64,000 bases of DNA from Paracrocinitomix mangrovi (GCF_019740355.2 NZ_CP091819.1:1240001-1304000), one strand, 5' to 3'. Shown: positions 38,101 through 46,720, counted from the first letter of the stretch. The notes: generated from the letters alone by a model not told the origin. Numbers and translations: made by a program.

Positions 38101-38384
38101 ACAAACAACCAATTGGAGAATTCCATGACAGAGTACCTTTTACAAATCATGAAATTGATTTAATGGACGGTGATTGTGTTTATGTTTTCTCTGACGGTTT
38201 TGCTGATCAATTTGGTGGAGATAAAGGAAAGAAATTTAAAGGAAAAGCATTGAAACAGCTATTGCTTGAACTCAGCGATTTAGATATGAAAACGCAACAT
38301 AAAAAATTGAACGAAGCATTTGAAACCTGGAAAGGTGACTTTGAACAATTGGATGATGTTTGCCTATTTGGAGTAAAAATTTGA
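35184..38384 (+). CDS. Two-component-style propeller sensor with SpoIIE/PP2C phosphatase output
   Basis: A 1066-residue membrane sensor. The ATG at 35184 gives a signal peptide (ending SYG-QNN). The periplasmic part is a Reg_prop-like beta-propeller (about 20-650; NNLWLCTDNGISF, GKLWIEMF, IYWLGGVKGVY), then a Y_Y_Y domain (about 660-750; YYLEGEEEIWSKWKTT, YTLHLKARNFYG). A single membrane helix (about 755-777) and a coiled coil (to about 820) lead to a cytoplasmic SpoIIE phosphatase: SGDFYWAD, DCTGHGVPGAF, FAGANNPL, VFSDGFADQ and DDVCLFGV carry the metal ligands. Output is likely dephosphorylation of a STAS protein such as 32017. It overlaps the next gene by one base. Confidence 0.9.
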   Translation: MKFLLPFVAIFLSLFSYGQNNYPYGQFNIRNFDRTEFNGGVQSWDIIQNSDHFIYVANNAGVLEFNGEQWTKFELENTEHPRSFAKDEHGTIYIGGQNEFGKIQYDKTGKPFSKKLSESVDTIDFKDIWKVHCIEEKTYFVARKYVFILDSNKIEVINSPNNTNIKKSLKVDNQVICTQEFDQKIISYVLRGNKFIEVSNSSGVLPSGFTVFEGKTYLIDEQGLFYEFMVNGNNYKFNLTEKKLNYNAEGGKFKGISSNDKLIISAVQGQGIQIFSTGGELIRTVGEEDGLNNSIVRKALFDQYNNLWLCTDNGISFVEMSSAITSFGKKEGVTAGITEDLLFKDDKILLATHSDLFTSVVENNKMRFENTKIFGIDTWQIKQFTFSDSTTHTIVIANDGIYELGSNLEKSIIARFVYAWDLSQSTSDRNRIFIGLDGGGVGSMYYKGGKFEFEGNYGNTGGDVRSVIEHEGEVYYSVKYDGIHMLDTTREQKENVLQGLIDYADDDQGYEQFTLSLFNGTIYVGTVHGLYEIQDGKLIPSPVESNRFNEQGLLIHRIINDGHGKLWIEMFHNSGKDNESAELGYLTEVDGELKWFSAQFNQIKDDVIFSVKKAEDGIYWLGGVKGVYAYNSNAPTNYDDPFNVFISGVYLNDENEYLYHTNYSTKEEHILGYQDNSIRFEFASNSYLGGLNNEYSYYLEGEEEIWSKWKTTPFADYQRLREGKYTLHLKARNFYGFESEVTTFTFTITPPWYRTWWAFLIYIALFALLIYVVIRLSIRRVKAQNERLEQIVEERTAEIAEQNTKLEHQKAEIEEKTNDILDSIKYAERIQTAILPTEDTLNEIFDGEHFVLYKPKDIVSGDFYWADRFGDEAIFSAVDCTGHGVPGAFVSIVGFNGLNRTVHEFDLRKPAQILDKLTELVVETFAKSESQIKDGMDIALCNINYKTKKLQFAGANNPLCIVRNGEIIEVKANKQPIGEFHDRVPFTNHEIDLMDGDCVYVFSDGFADQFGGDKGKKFKGKALKQLLLELSDLDMKTQHKKLNEAFETWKGDFEQLDDVCLFGVKI

Positions 38385-38932
38385 TGAATATTAAAAAGAT
38401 CATAGGAATTTTAACAATTGTAGCTACGCTTACAATGTTGACCTTAGTTGTGCTTTTATTATTGCAAGGCACTATTGAATTTAAAGCATCAATGGTACAA
38501 TTAGCCATGTGCAACTTCTCTGTTTTAATTGGTTTAAGCGGACTTTATCTAGTTGAATCTCACTGCACACCTAACAGAATTTCCAGAATGTCAGTTTGGG
38601 GTCTTGGCGTTTTTGTGATGATTTTAGGAACCTTGGTAAGCTTCAATTTAATAGACTACAAATCAAGCTGGAATTTTTTGATTGCAGCAGGTGTTGGCTA
38701 TATCACTCTTGTTCAATTGCAGCTAATTAATTGGGATGAAAGCAAATCATTAGTAAAAGTGTTAGGCTTATTGTTGATACTTTCTAACATGTTTATTGTA
38801 GTGTATTTCCTTGCAAAACTATCTATCCCAGACTTAGGTATAGTTCTAGATATTACCGTCATCACATCTGTATTTTCTTTTTTAATTGGGATGATCATCT
38901 CGAATCCAAAAAAGGAAAAAGCGCATCAATAG
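38384..38932 (+). CDS. Small polytopic membrane protein, unknown function
   Basis: A 182-residue protein with about five to six hydrophobic helices (IIGILTIVATLTMLTLVVLLLL; LAMCNFSVLIGLSGLYLV; VWGLGVFVMILGTLVSF; FLIAAGVGYITLVQLQLI; a C-terminal pair) and a short basic end. The ATG overlaps the phosphatase stop (TGATG). Not recognised. Being coupled to a membrane sensor, it may be part of the same signalling unit, but that is only context. Confidence 0.7.
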   Translation: MNIKKIIGILTIVATLTMLTLVVLLLLQGTIEFKASMVQLAMCNFSVLIGLSGLYLVESHCTPNRISRMSVWGLGVFVMILGTLVSFNLIDYKSSWNFLIAAGVGYITLVQLQLINWDESKSLVKVLGLLLILSNMFIVVYFLAKLSIPDLGIVLDITVITSVFSFLIGMIISNPKKEKAHQ

Positions 38933-39031
38933 TAAGCTGTACTAACAATCTGTTATTAATAATTTCAACTACATCAAAGTGTAGCCCCTATCCTATTGAC
39001 GTAACTTCACATTGGAATATTCTGTTTTAAA

Positions 39032-39958
39032 ATGAAGTTTAAAAAGCCGCTTACAGTAAAGGAGATGGCCAACTTTTTAGGTTGTCCGTTTCATGGTGAT
39101 GCTAATCTTAAAATCACTGGAATTAACGAAATTCACAAAGTTGAAAGCGGTGATATTGTATTTGTGGATCATCCAAAATACTACAATAAAGCGCTCAAGT
39201 CAGCCGCAGATATCATTTTAATAGACCAGCAAGTTGATGTGCCTAAAGGCAAAGCAATTATAGTTTCGGCTCATCCTTTTGACGACTTTAATAAAATCAC
39301 AAAACACTATTCCCCTTTTAAAAGCTGGGAAAACCAGCATGGTGACAATTTTGAAATAGGAGAAGATTCAATTTTACATCCAAACGTAGTTATTGGTCAT
39401 AATGTTAAAATTGGAAACCGTTGTGTATTGCATGCAGGAGTAGTGATTGGAGATGGGACAGAAATTGGAGATGACGTTGTAATTGGTGCTAATTCAGTTA
39501 TTGGCCATGATGCTTTTTATTATAAGAAAAAGGCTGATGGATATGACAGAATGCATAGTTGCGGAAGAGTAGTTTTAAAAGACAAAGTTGAAATTGGTGC
39601 ATTATCTACAATTGATAGAGGTGTTACAGGAGATACGGTTATTGGTGTTGGAACCAAAATAGATAATCAAGTTCACATTGGTCATGATACCGTGATTGGT
39701 GATCATTGTTTACTTGCTGCTAACGTTGGAGTAGCAGGATGTGTAGTTTTAGAAGATCATGTGATATTATGGGGACAAGTTGGAATAGCATCTGATGTAG
39801 TGATTGGAAGTGGAGCCGTAATTCAAGCTCAATCTGGTGTAGGAAGAAGTTTAGTAGGTGGCAAAACCTATTTTGGATCGCCTGCATCTGATGCAAGAAC
39901 CGCCCTTAAAGAATTAGCTGCATTGCGCAGATTACCTTCGATTATAGAAAATATATGA
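39032..39958 (+). CDS. lpxD: LpxD-type UDP-3-O-acylglucosamine N-acyltransferase
   Basis: A 308-residue left-handed beta-helix acyltransferase. In lipid A synthesis LpxD adds the N-linked hydroxyacyl chain to UDP-3-O-acyl-glucosamine using acyl-ACP. An N-terminal uridine-binding domain ([31 protein letters not shown]) precedes hexapeptide repeats ([67 protein letters not shown]). It is about 30 residues shorter than E. coli LpxD, with a short C-terminal helix. No lpxA, lpxB or lpxC is nearby, so it may be a second LpxD-like copy. It overlaps the next gene by four bases. Confidence 0.85.
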   Translation: MKFKKPLTVKEMANFLGCPFHGDANLKITGINEIHKVESGDIVFVDHPKYYNKALKSAADIILIDQQVDVPKGKAIIVSAHPFDDFNKITKHYSPFKSWENQHGDNFEIGEDSILHPNVVIGHNVKIGNRCVLHAGVVIGDGTEIGDDVVIGANSVIGHDAFYYKKKADGYDRMHSCGRVVLKDKVEIGALSTIDRGVTGDTVIGVGTKIDNQVHIGHDTVIGDHCLLAANVGVAGCVVLEDHVILWGQVGIASDVVIGSGAVIQAQSGVGRSLVGGKTYFGSPASDARTALKELAALRRLPSIIENI

Positions 39959-41199
39959 GTTATATATCAGAGAAGGAATTAGAAGAATTAGAAAACAGAA
40001 TAAGATCAAAAGATTTTAAGCTGAATTCTTTGTTGGAGATTACCAAAGCGATAAACTCCAATGCTCCTGTATCTGATATATTAAACATCTATAATTACGT
40101 ATTAACAGAGCAGTTAGGCATTCGCAAATTCATTTTGTTTAATCACCAGGGTGAATGGAAGGTGCTTGATAAAATGGGCATCAAAGGTAAAGTCAAAGAC
40201 ATTGACGTTGAACAGGACTTTTTAAGATTTACAGATATAACTGTAATTGAATCATCTTACAAGCAATCATTAGACAAGTTTGATGTTGTAATTCCTGTCC
40301 ATCATAAAGATAAACCTCTTGCCTTTTTGGTTATGGGAGGAGTCAAAGATCAATTGATGAGTAATGACAGAAGATCTTTTGCCAATCTTAACTTTATCCA
40401 AACTTTGACAAATATTATTGTTGTAGCCATTGAGAACAAAAGGTTGGCAAAACAAAGTATACTTCAAGAAGCTGTTAAAAAAGAGCTTGAAATTGCTTCA
40501 GAAATGCAACGTTTGTTGTTTCCTGATCATCTTCCGAGTAATGACAAAATAGACATCTCTGCTAAATATCTTTCACATTCACAAGTTTCCGGAGATTACT
40601 ACGATTATATTCAGATCAATAAGGATGAGTTCATCATTTGCATTGCAGATGTTTCAGGTAAAGGGATTGCCGCAGCCATGTTGATGGCAAATTTCCAGGC
40701 TACTGTAAGAACATTATATACCTATAAACGTTTTTCTCTTGAAGATTTGGTGCATGAATTAAACACCAAGTTCTTTGACAGTGCAAAAGGAGAAAAGTTT
40801 GTCACCTTTTTTATTGCCGAATACAATTCTAAAAATCGCAAATTAAAATACGTTAATGCCGGGCACAACTGGCCAATTTTGATAAAAGGTAAAACCGCTC
40901 GTTTTTTAAATAAGGGATGTATAGGACTTGGAATGCTTAAAGAAATTCCATTTTTAGAAAGTGAAACTGTTGAAATTGAGCAAAATACAACCTTGATTTT
41001 ATATACTGACGGAATTGTAGAGTTAGAAAACAATGAAAATGAGCAATTTCAAACAGATAGATTGACTAAAATTGTCCAAAATTTCTATCCTTTGTCTATG
41101 GAAGATTTGAATGAAATCATTTTTTCTAAATTAGACGATTGGAGAGGAAAAAGAAAATATGTGGATGATACGGCGATTTTAAGCTGCAGAATCTTTTAA
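39955..41199 (+). CDS. GAF-domain SpoIIE/RsbU-type PP2C phosphatase
   Basis: A 414-residue cytoplasmic protein with no membrane span. A short coiled coil (1-25) and a GAF-like domain (about 30-175) precede a linker ([17 protein letters not shown], typical before SpoIIE domains) and a PP2C domain (about 190-414). Metal and active-site motifs SGDYYDY (near 212), [13 protein letters not shown] (near 231), VNAGHNWP (near 301), LYTDGIVE (near 350) and DDTAIL (near 404) are intact. Predicted to dephosphorylate an anti-sigma-antagonist. Its start overlaps lpxD by four bases, so signalling output is coupled to a lipid A gene. Confidence 0.9.
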   Translation: MSYISEKELEELENRIRSKDFKLNSLLEITKAINSNAPVSDILNIYNYVLTEQLGIRKFILFNHQGEWKVLDKMGIKGKVKDIDVEQDFLRFTDITVIESSYKQSLDKFDVVIPVHHKDKPLAFLVMGGVKDQLMSNDRRSFANLNFIQTLTNIIVVAIENKRLAKQSILQEAVKKELEIASEMQRLLFPDHLPSNDKIDISAKYLSHSQVSGDYYDYIQINKDEFIICIADVSGKGIAAAMLMANFQATVRTLYTYKRFSLEDLVHELNTKFFDSAKGEKFVTFFIAEYNSKNRKLKYVNAGHNWPILIKGKTARFLNKGCIGLGMLKEIPFLESETVEIEQNTTLILYTDGIVELENNENEQFQTDRLTKIVQNFYPLSMEDLNEIIFSKLDDWRGKRKYVDDTAILSCRIF

Positions 41200-41214
41200 T
41201 AAAACTCAAAACTT

Positions 41215-41757
41215 ATGAATAATTCAAAGGCTCCTCAATGGGGACGCGTTATCGGAATAATAATGATCGTATTTGGTAGTTTAGGCGTGTTTTACCAAAT
41301 GTACAAAATACTTATTCCTTCAATTTTTAGCATGCAAAGAAACATGATGAATGACTTTGATCGTATGGGTAGAAACAATCCTGGAAATAGAGTATTTGAA
41401 AACATGCAAGAAGTGTGGTTTATGAGCGACACCCAAATGACAGTAATGACAATTGGAGGAATACTGGGAATATTGCTTTGTGTATTTTACATTGTTGGAG
41501 CTGCCAAACTTTTGAAAAAAGGAGAACAAAACTTGAAAATTGGTAAGATGGTTCTTTTCATCTTTATCGGTTACAACGTGATTTTCTGTTCATTTTTATT
41601 TGCAGGTGGGTCAATATTCGCCAGAATGATTGCTATATACGCTATCATTGGATTAGTTGCGGATATCGTTTTCACTATTATTATTGTCAGTAACAATAAA
41701 GAGGAATACAATCTCAACTACGCCGCCGACAGTGATGATTTGTTAGATGATATTTAA
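41215..41757 (+). CDS. Four-helix membrane protein, unknown function
   Basis: A 180-residue protein with four hydrophobic helices (WGRVIGIIMIVFGSLGVFYQMY; MTIGGILGILLCVFYIVGAAKLL; MVLFIFIGYNVIFCSFLFAGG; IYAIIGLVADIVFTIIIV), a Met/Asn-rich loop after helix 1 and an acidic C-terminus (DSDDLLDDI). Not recognised as a named family. It starts 15 bases after the GAF phosphatase and is probably in its unit. Its stop lies one base from the convergent gene's stop, with no terminator visible. Confidence 0.7.
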   Translation: MNNSKAPQWGRVIGIIMIVFGSLGVFYQMYKILIPSIFSMQRNMMNDFDRMGRNNPGNRVFENMQEVWFMSDTQMTVMTIGGILGILLCVFYIVGAAKLLKKGEQNLKIGKMVLFIFIGYNVIFCSFLFAGGSIFARMIAIYAIIGLVADIVFTIIIVSNNKEEYNLNYAADSDDLLDDI

Positions 41758-41758
41758 T

Positions 41759-43291
41759 TTACTTTAAGTCTCTAGCTTTATCTTGAATAACGGCTAAAAT
41801 AGGTCGTACTTCAATTTTACTTTCCAACCAGGATATTATATCCAAATAAAGAAATGATCTCTTTTCATAAGGGTGATCTTCAAGTGCTTTTAGCTTGCCA
41901 TGAAGCATTTTAAATTTGCTGTGGAGTTCAGTTGGATAAAAATCCCCTCTGATAAATGATATAATCTCTCTTTGTACTTCATGCAGGTCATTCATCTGTA
42001 TAAGAAAACGATAAGTACTTCTAGTAAAAGAATACACCTCATCTGCACCTATTTCATACAATGAGATTAACTTTAATACACGCGCATAACACAACAAATC
42101 CTCTCTCAATCCAAGCTCTTTGTGGTCAATTATCTTTTCCATGTAATAGATACATCTTTCGTAATTATCCACCCCAAAATGCATACAAGCAAACTTATAA
42201 TAGAAAACCATGAAATGATGCTCATCTATTCGTCCTCTATATGCTTCAAATTCTTTTTCAATTTCCGGGATCAGTTCAATACCTCCAATAAAATTTCCAT
42301 TTAAAAATTTGAGATTAATTCGTGCATATCTTGAATAAATAAAGAATAAACCTCTAGTATTATCATTGGATAGTATATCGTCATTTCCTTCAAAAGTGCA
42401 GAGGTAATTATAATACTCCTCATACTTTGAATAATAACGCAGGTAATAAAGAGATTCTAACAAATAGTTAAGTCCTTTTAAGAAATAAACAGGATTTGTC
42501 TCCATCATTTTGGGATGCTCTTTGAACAATTCAACCCATTTGGTGGCATACTTATAACTTCCGGTAAAATCTTGAACAATAAAAGAATGCCAAAGCTGAG
42601 ACATATAGAGATAAAGCTTTTCTCTAAACCCTAAATCTTCTTGCTCAAAAGTAGGTAAATGGTAATAAAAATAATTTCTGGCTAAGAGATAATCATCTTC
42701 ATTTTTTGCATAACCATTTCTCAACCAAAAGCTATACAACTGCAGTGATAGATTGGAAAGTTTACTTGCTAATACATTTTGAATACTGATGTCCTTTGCC
42801 TCAACTGCCAGATCATCTGCTCTAGAATTTAAACTTCTTGTGATGTACTGAGATTCAATTATTTTTTCAAACTCAATAATCTCATAAGTCATATAATTTT
42901 CCTCTAATTCCAGCGCCATAGACTTTGCCTTTTCCAAAATCTTTAAACTCTGCTGATACAAGCCTTTGTTGTAAAGAATAGTAGCATAATCAAGCTGTTC
43001 TCTTATTTGTACAGGATAAGTTTGATGTTGTGGATTTAATCTTAAACTAGTCAATATCTGCTTGTACAAATTGGCTTTAAGATTAGATAACTGGTTTTTG
43101 GCAATTGATGATTTTGACAAAATAATAGACTCATCATAAACAGTCATCTTGTCCATTAGATTGAAAAGGGTAATAAATTTGGCATTCGTATTTCCGCCTA
43201 ATCTATTCACATACAGTTTAAATTGCCTTTTTTCTGACTTTGTAAGCGACTTAATTAAATTAAATAATATGTTTTTTTGTGTTGTAGACAT
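41759..43291 (-). CDS. Large helical (TPR-like) cytoplasmic protein, unknown function
   Basis: A 510-residue protein without signal peptide or membrane segment, made almost entirely of amphipathic helices in TPR-like pairs (YNKGLYQQSLKILEKAKSMA; CMHFGVDNYERCIYYMEKII). The opening (NLIKSLTKSEKRQFKLYV) recurs in Bacteroidota hypothetical proteins. The ATG at 43291 is preferred to a TTG 24 bases earlier. No catalytic motif is visible. Possibly a protein-protein scaffold; no neighbour points to a role. It stands alone on the minus strand. Confidence 0.7.
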   Translation of the reverse strand: MSTTQKNILFNLIKSLTKSEKRQFKLYVNRLGGNTNAKFITLFNLMDKMTVYDESIILSKSSIAKNQLSNLKANLYKQILTSLRLNPQHQTYPVQIREQLDYATILYNKGLYQQSLKILEKAKSMALELEENYMTYEIIEFEKIIESQYITRSLNSRADDLAVEAKDISIQNVLASKLSNLSLQLYSFWLRNGYAKNEDDYLLARNYFYYHLPTFEQEDLGFREKLYLYMSQLWHSFIVQDFTGSYKYATKWVELFKEHPKMMETNPVYFLKGLNYLLESLYYLRYYSKYEEYYNYLCTFEGNDDILSNDNTRGLFFIYSRYARINLKFLNGNFIGGIELIPEIEKEFEAYRGRIDEHHFMVFYYKFACMHFGVDNYERCIYYMEKIIDHKELGLREDLLCYARVLKLISLYEIGADEVYSFTRSTYRFLIQMNDLHEVQREIISFIRGDFYPTELHSKFKMLHGKLKALEDHPYEKRSFLYLDIISWLESKIEVRPILAVIQDKARDLK

Positions 43292-43437
43292 TGTATTTTT
43301 TTGCTTTATTAACAATTGATTTTCAACTACTTAACAAGCTATTAGAGGTGTTTGAATATTGTATCAGCACACATTATTCACTTTAAAATTCGCATTTGAG
43401 TATCTAATTTAGGCATAAATTATAAAGTTGATTTGAC

Positions 43438-43668
43438 ATGAAATACAAAATCAAAATAGCATTGGATGAAGGAATCAAACAAGAGATCATTACGGAATCA
43501 TTGAAAGTGTTGGCTGCTATCGAGAAAAAGTATAATTGCAAGTTTGAATTTCAAAATGAACTAGGTTCAAGTTCACTTAAATTGAAAATCCCTAAAATCC
43601 GCAAAAAGTCTAATGACTCTGAAAAAGGTACAGGGCTTTACAGTTTTGGTGGAGAAATGGACATTTAA
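43438..43668 (+). CDS. Small protein resembling the N-terminus of isopropylmalate/isocitrate dehydrogenase
   Basis: A 76-residue protein. Residues 3-45 (IKIALDEGIKQEIITESLKVL, AIEKKYNCKFEFQ) follow the first strand, helix and second strand of the LeuB/Icd fold by eye, but the usual GDGIGPE loop reads DEGIKQE and the rest of the enzyme is absent. The C-terminal 30 residues are basic, then GTGLYSFGGEMDI. It cannot be catalytic. It may be a domesticated fragment, a decayed remnant under selection, or a chance likeness. Good coding character, ATG start. Its stop overlaps the convergent gene's stop by four bases. Confidence 0.6.
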   Translation: MKYKIKIALDEGIKQEIITESLKVLAAIEKKYNCKFEFQNELGSSSLKLKIPKIRKKSNDSEKGTGLYSFGGEMDI

Positions 43669-44207
43669 ACCACTTCTGTCCCTCCATCATATTGTTTCAT
43701 TTGGTAAGCAAACTTTTCTATCTCCTTTAGTTTGTCAGCACCAACTTCTTTTTCAGTAATTACAATTAAGTGCTGAGACCTGGGGTAAACCTGAATAATT
43801 AAAAGACCTTTATACCTGCTGATAGACACGTGTTTCGACCAACTGTATTCGACAGTTGCATAGTAATCCTTTGAACCAAATTTTTTATCGTTTAACCAAA
43901 CTTCATATTGCGGTTCAACTGAATACCCCGGCTCAAGTTCAGCTAATCTATTTTTATAAACTTTAAGTGCCTTGAAGTAAATATAAAAAAGTATTAACCC
44001 ATAAAAAATCCCAAAAAAGACAAATGTCATTTCCATTGATCTATAGGTAAAATTACCTTTTGAAAGTGAAAGAAGGATCAACAATAAAGAACCACCAAAG
44101 ACAATTAATCCTGACCTAATTAATCTTTTATTAAAATACTCGAACAGCAAGCCATTTTGCCATCTATAGTGTTCCAGCTTATGGGTAAGTTCAAAACGAT
44201 ATTCCAT
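43665..44207 (-). CDS. Two-helix membrane protein (YcxB-like layout), unknown function
   Basis: A 180-residue protein: an N-terminal helical stretch, two membrane helices (SGLIVFGGSLLLILLSL and FVFFGIFYGLILFYIYF) and a soluble C-terminal half rich in strands (YEVWLNDKKF, YYATVEYSWSKHVSISRYKGLLII). That order recalls YcxB-like proteins, but the match is loose. Its ATG overlaps the lipoprotein stop (TAATG), so it is the last gene of the folE-membrane-lipoprotein run. Confidence 0.65.
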   Translation of the reverse strand: MEYRFELTHKLEHYRWQNGLLFEYFNKRLIRSGLIVFGGSLLLILLSLSKGNFTYRSMEMTFVFFGIFYGLILFYIYFKALKVYKNRLAELEPGYSVEPQYEVWLNDKKFGSKDYYATVEYSWSKHVSISRYKGLLIIQVYPRSQHLIVITEKEVGADKLKEIEKFAYQMKQYDGGTEVV

Positions 44208-44914
44208 TATAGGTCAAAATCGTATTCTTTGAGATTATCATTCCACATTTTGGTAGCGTGATCCAGAAAACCATTTGGAGCTTTATTAAACTCTTCTCCT
44301 GCTTCAAATTCTCCACCAAAATCCATTACTCTGGTAGTTCCTCTTAAAGGATACTTTTCTCCATCTTCAAGCATGATTAATTTTTGAGTTGATGGACTGA
44401 CATCAGAAGTACAAGTTAGTCTGTAAATAAATGAAATTTCACCAATTTGATCCTCATCAATATCTGTTAACGAAATGGCCCCTAATTCATGACCCATTAT
44501 TAAATCAAACTCACAGTCTTCTACAAAATCGGTCACTTCTCTTACAAGTGTAGTATTGCCATTTTTTTGAACATAGTGATAAGCGTAGAGATTTTGAGAA
44601 GTATAAACAAAGTCTGCATCATTTTCTTCCTTTACCGTACCAATGGTTCGGATAAAATAGTTGATACCTTTCTTGTCTGTCCAGGTATAGGCATCATTCA
44701 TTTGTCCTTTATACTCACATTCAACTGGAACATTTTCTACCTTCTCCAACAAAATCTCAATATCTAAAAGTTCTTCTTCAGAGTTTTCCTCATCTGTTAT
44801 TTCTTCATTTTGAGAATTGTCAGCAGTTGAATTATTGTCACTTTCAGTGCCTTCCTCTGCACCGCAAGCCAATAATAAAGTAGAAACTAACAGGGTTAGG
44901 GTTGTTTTTTTCAT
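44207..44914 (-). CDS. Acidic lipoprotein, unknown function
   Basis: A 235-residue lipoprotein: the ATG at 44914 gives MKKTTLTLLVSTLLLAC with lipobox LLLA-C. A 45-residue Asp/Glu/Asn/Ser-rich linker precedes a compact domain (about 60-235; YTWTDKKGINYFIRT, GAISLTDIDEDQIGEISFIY, GTTRVMDFGGEFEAGE). The middle resembles a calcium-loop-like DIDEDQIGE stretch of the kind seen in proteins that report an object's scalar properties, but no family is recognised. A TTG-like extension to 44941 is unnecessary. It is 42 bases downstream of the polytopic protein and overlaps the next gene by one base. Confidence 0.7.
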   Translation of the reverse strand: MKKTTLTLLVSTLLLACGAEEGTESDNNSTADNSQNEEITDEENSEEELLDIEILLEKVENVPVECEYKGQMNDAYTWTDKKGINYFIRTIGTVKEENDADFVYTSQNLYAYHYVQKNGNTTLVREVTDFVEDCEFDLIMGHELGAISLTDIDEDQIGEISFIYRLTCTSDVSPSTQKLIMLEDGEKYPLRGTTRVMDFGGEFEAGEEFNKAPNGFLDHATKMWNDNLKEYDFDL

Positions 44915-44956
44915 TTGGCACTGTTTTTTTAAGGTGACCAAATTTATAACAAATAC

Positions 44957-45979
44957 TTAAGCTGTGCCAGCTTTTAAACCGAAGATCTTTTTACCTACTT
45001 CTTTTATAGAAACCCAATTCAATGGGAATTCCATTAATACATGCAGATAACTTAAGAATAATAATAAAATAAATCCTGCTATGTAATTGATCATGTAAAC
45101 AACAATGGAAATCACCCAAATCCCCAACAAAAGAATAAGTTTCTTTTTAGTAATAACCTTATGCCAACCAATAACTGTCGTTTTTGAAAACCAATTTAAA
45201 TAATGATAAGTGTATGCAAATGCAACAAAAATCTGCAGCTTAACTCCTACATCAGAAATCAACTTGAATGGTTGACCGTTTTCAAACAAACCTAAAGTAT
45301 ATCCCAAAGCAAAATTGATATTTTGTAAGCCAGACTCTTCAAATGCCTTGTAGGCAGTTTTGTTTACCTCAAAACCATGCGCATCATAAGGAACAAGACT
45401 AATAAGGACCGGTACTATTAAAAGCAGAATGACAGATAAATAAGCTGTTCTGCTATTGTCTTTTATTGCACCATAAAGCATAAAGAAGAATGTAAAGACA
45501 AACACATGTAATATAGTTGGCAACAATCCACTCACCAGGTACACATAAAACAGATATTGTTGTAACAACATCCCAAGTAAAAATGTACCTATAAAAGTTC
45601 CGAGCACCACCATCCAATTCCTAGTAAATGTCATCACGATTGCTGTGGTTAAACCAGTAAAAATAAAATTAGGTGTATAGTATCTTATATACTGAAAAAC
45701 TATATTATCCTTAAAGAATGAATTGGTAGACTCTACAGAAGCCAGCATAAATGGAACGGCAATCATAGCAGTCAATAATACCAGAATCCAAACTTGTTTT
45801 CTGTCCTGAATAAAATAGCCTTTCTTGTCTAACCAGTTGATCTCTGTTACATAGTGTAAAGGTCCTAAGATGGCATAGGCCAAAATAAACAACTCAAAAG
45901 GAAAAGCATAAGCTAACCCTAGAGAAAGGATGATTAAAAAAATGTTGAGTGTATTGACTTCAAATCTTTTGACCGCCAT
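44957..45979 (-). CDS. Polytopic membrane protein with histidine motifs, unknown function
   Basis: A 340-residue protein with about nine to ten membrane helices. Histidine-bearing motifs lie at helix ends: GPLHYVTEINWL (near 40), TYHYLNWFSKT (near 260) and SYLHVLMEFPLNW (near 310). They suggest a metal or haem site inside the membrane, loosely like carotenoid-cleaving Brp/Blh proteins, but the match is not firm. It starts 32 bases after folE on the same strand and is probably cotranscribed with it. Confidence 0.65.
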   Translation of the reverse strand: MAVKRFEVNTLNIFLIILSLGLAYAFPFELFILAYAILGPLHYVTEINWLDKKGYFIQDRKQVWILVLLTAMIAVPFMLASVESTNSFFKDNIVFQYIRYYTPNFIFTGLTTAIVMTFTRNWMVVLGTFIGTFLLGMLLQQYLFYVYLVSGLLPTILHVFVFTFFFMLYGAIKDNSRTAYLSVILLLIVPVLISLVPYDAHGFEVNKTAYKAFEESGLQNINFALGYTLGLFENGQPFKLISDVGVKLQIFVAFAYTYHYLNWFSKTTVIGWHKVITKKKLILLLGIWVISIVVYMINYIAGFILLLFLSYLHVLMEFPLNWVSIKEVGKKIFGLKAGTA

Positions 45980-46011
45980 GATCTAAAGATAAGAATCCAT
46001 TTGAATTACTA

Positions 46012-46695
46012 CTACTCCGGTTTTAGTGATAAATAATTTAAAAACTCTTGCTTTACAGCAGCATCTTTAAATTTACCTCCAAACTCTCCTGTTACAGTAC
46101 TGCTTTGGATATCTCTAATTCCTCTTGAGTTTACACAAAGGTGTTTTGCATCTATTACACAAGCTACATCTTCAGTTCCTAAGAATTTTTGCAAGTGTCT
46201 TACTACTTGAATTGTCATTCTTTCTTGAACTTGTGGACGTTTTGCGTAATAATCTACAATTCGATTCATCTTTGATAAACCAATTACATTTCCATTTGAA
46301 AAGTAGGCTACGTGAGCTTTACCAACAATCGGTAAAAAATGATGTTCGCAAGTAGAGTAAACAGTGATGTCTTTTTCTACCAACATCTCTGTATAATTGT
46401 ACTTATTCTCGAAATTAGAATTCTTAGGAGCTCTTTCAGGATTTAATCCACCAAAAACTTCTTTCACATACATCTTAGCAACTCTTTTTGGTGTTCCTTT
46501 CAAACTATCGTCTGTTAGGTCCAACCCTAAAGTGTGCATGATTTCCGCAAATTTTTCTTCAATAAGATGCATTTTATCTTCATCACTCATTTCAAATGCA
46601 TCTTTGCGCATTGGTGTTTCAATTGAAGAAAATAAATGGTGATCTCCTAACTGCTCGGGATCCATCTCGCTAAGGTCTTTTACTGTTTTACTCAT
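46012..46695 (-). CDS. folE: GTP cyclohydrolase I
   Basis: A 227-residue enzyme making dihydroneopterin triphosphate from GTP, the entry to folate or pterin synthesis. Zinc ligands and active-site segments are present: STCEHHFLPIVGKAHVAYF, GLSKMNRIVDYYAKRPQVQERMT and DAKHLCVNSRGI. The ATG at 46695 is chosen; an upstream TTG at 46725 is in the leader. The leader carries a hairpin and a perfect -7 element. Three envelope genes of unknown function follow on the same strand. Confidence 0.96.
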   Translation of the reverse strand: MSKTVKDLSEMDPEQLGDHHLFSSIETPMRKDAFEMSDEDKMHLIEEKFAEIMHTLGLDLTDDSLKGTPKRVAKMYVKEVFGGLNPERAPKNSNFENKYNYTEMLVEKDITVYSTCEHHFLPIVGKAHVAYFSNGNVIGLSKMNRIVDYYAKRPQVQERMTIQVVRHLQKFLGTEDVACVIDAKHLCVNSRGIRDIQSSTVTGEFGGKFKDAAVKQEFLNYLSLKPE

Positions 46696-46720
46696 TATAT
46701 ATCGTCTTTCATCACTGTCT

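Noticed and set aside
38974-38993. A short hairpin (CTACA and TGTAG) before lpxD as a terminator
   Set aside because: Only five base pairs and no T-run; probably chance.
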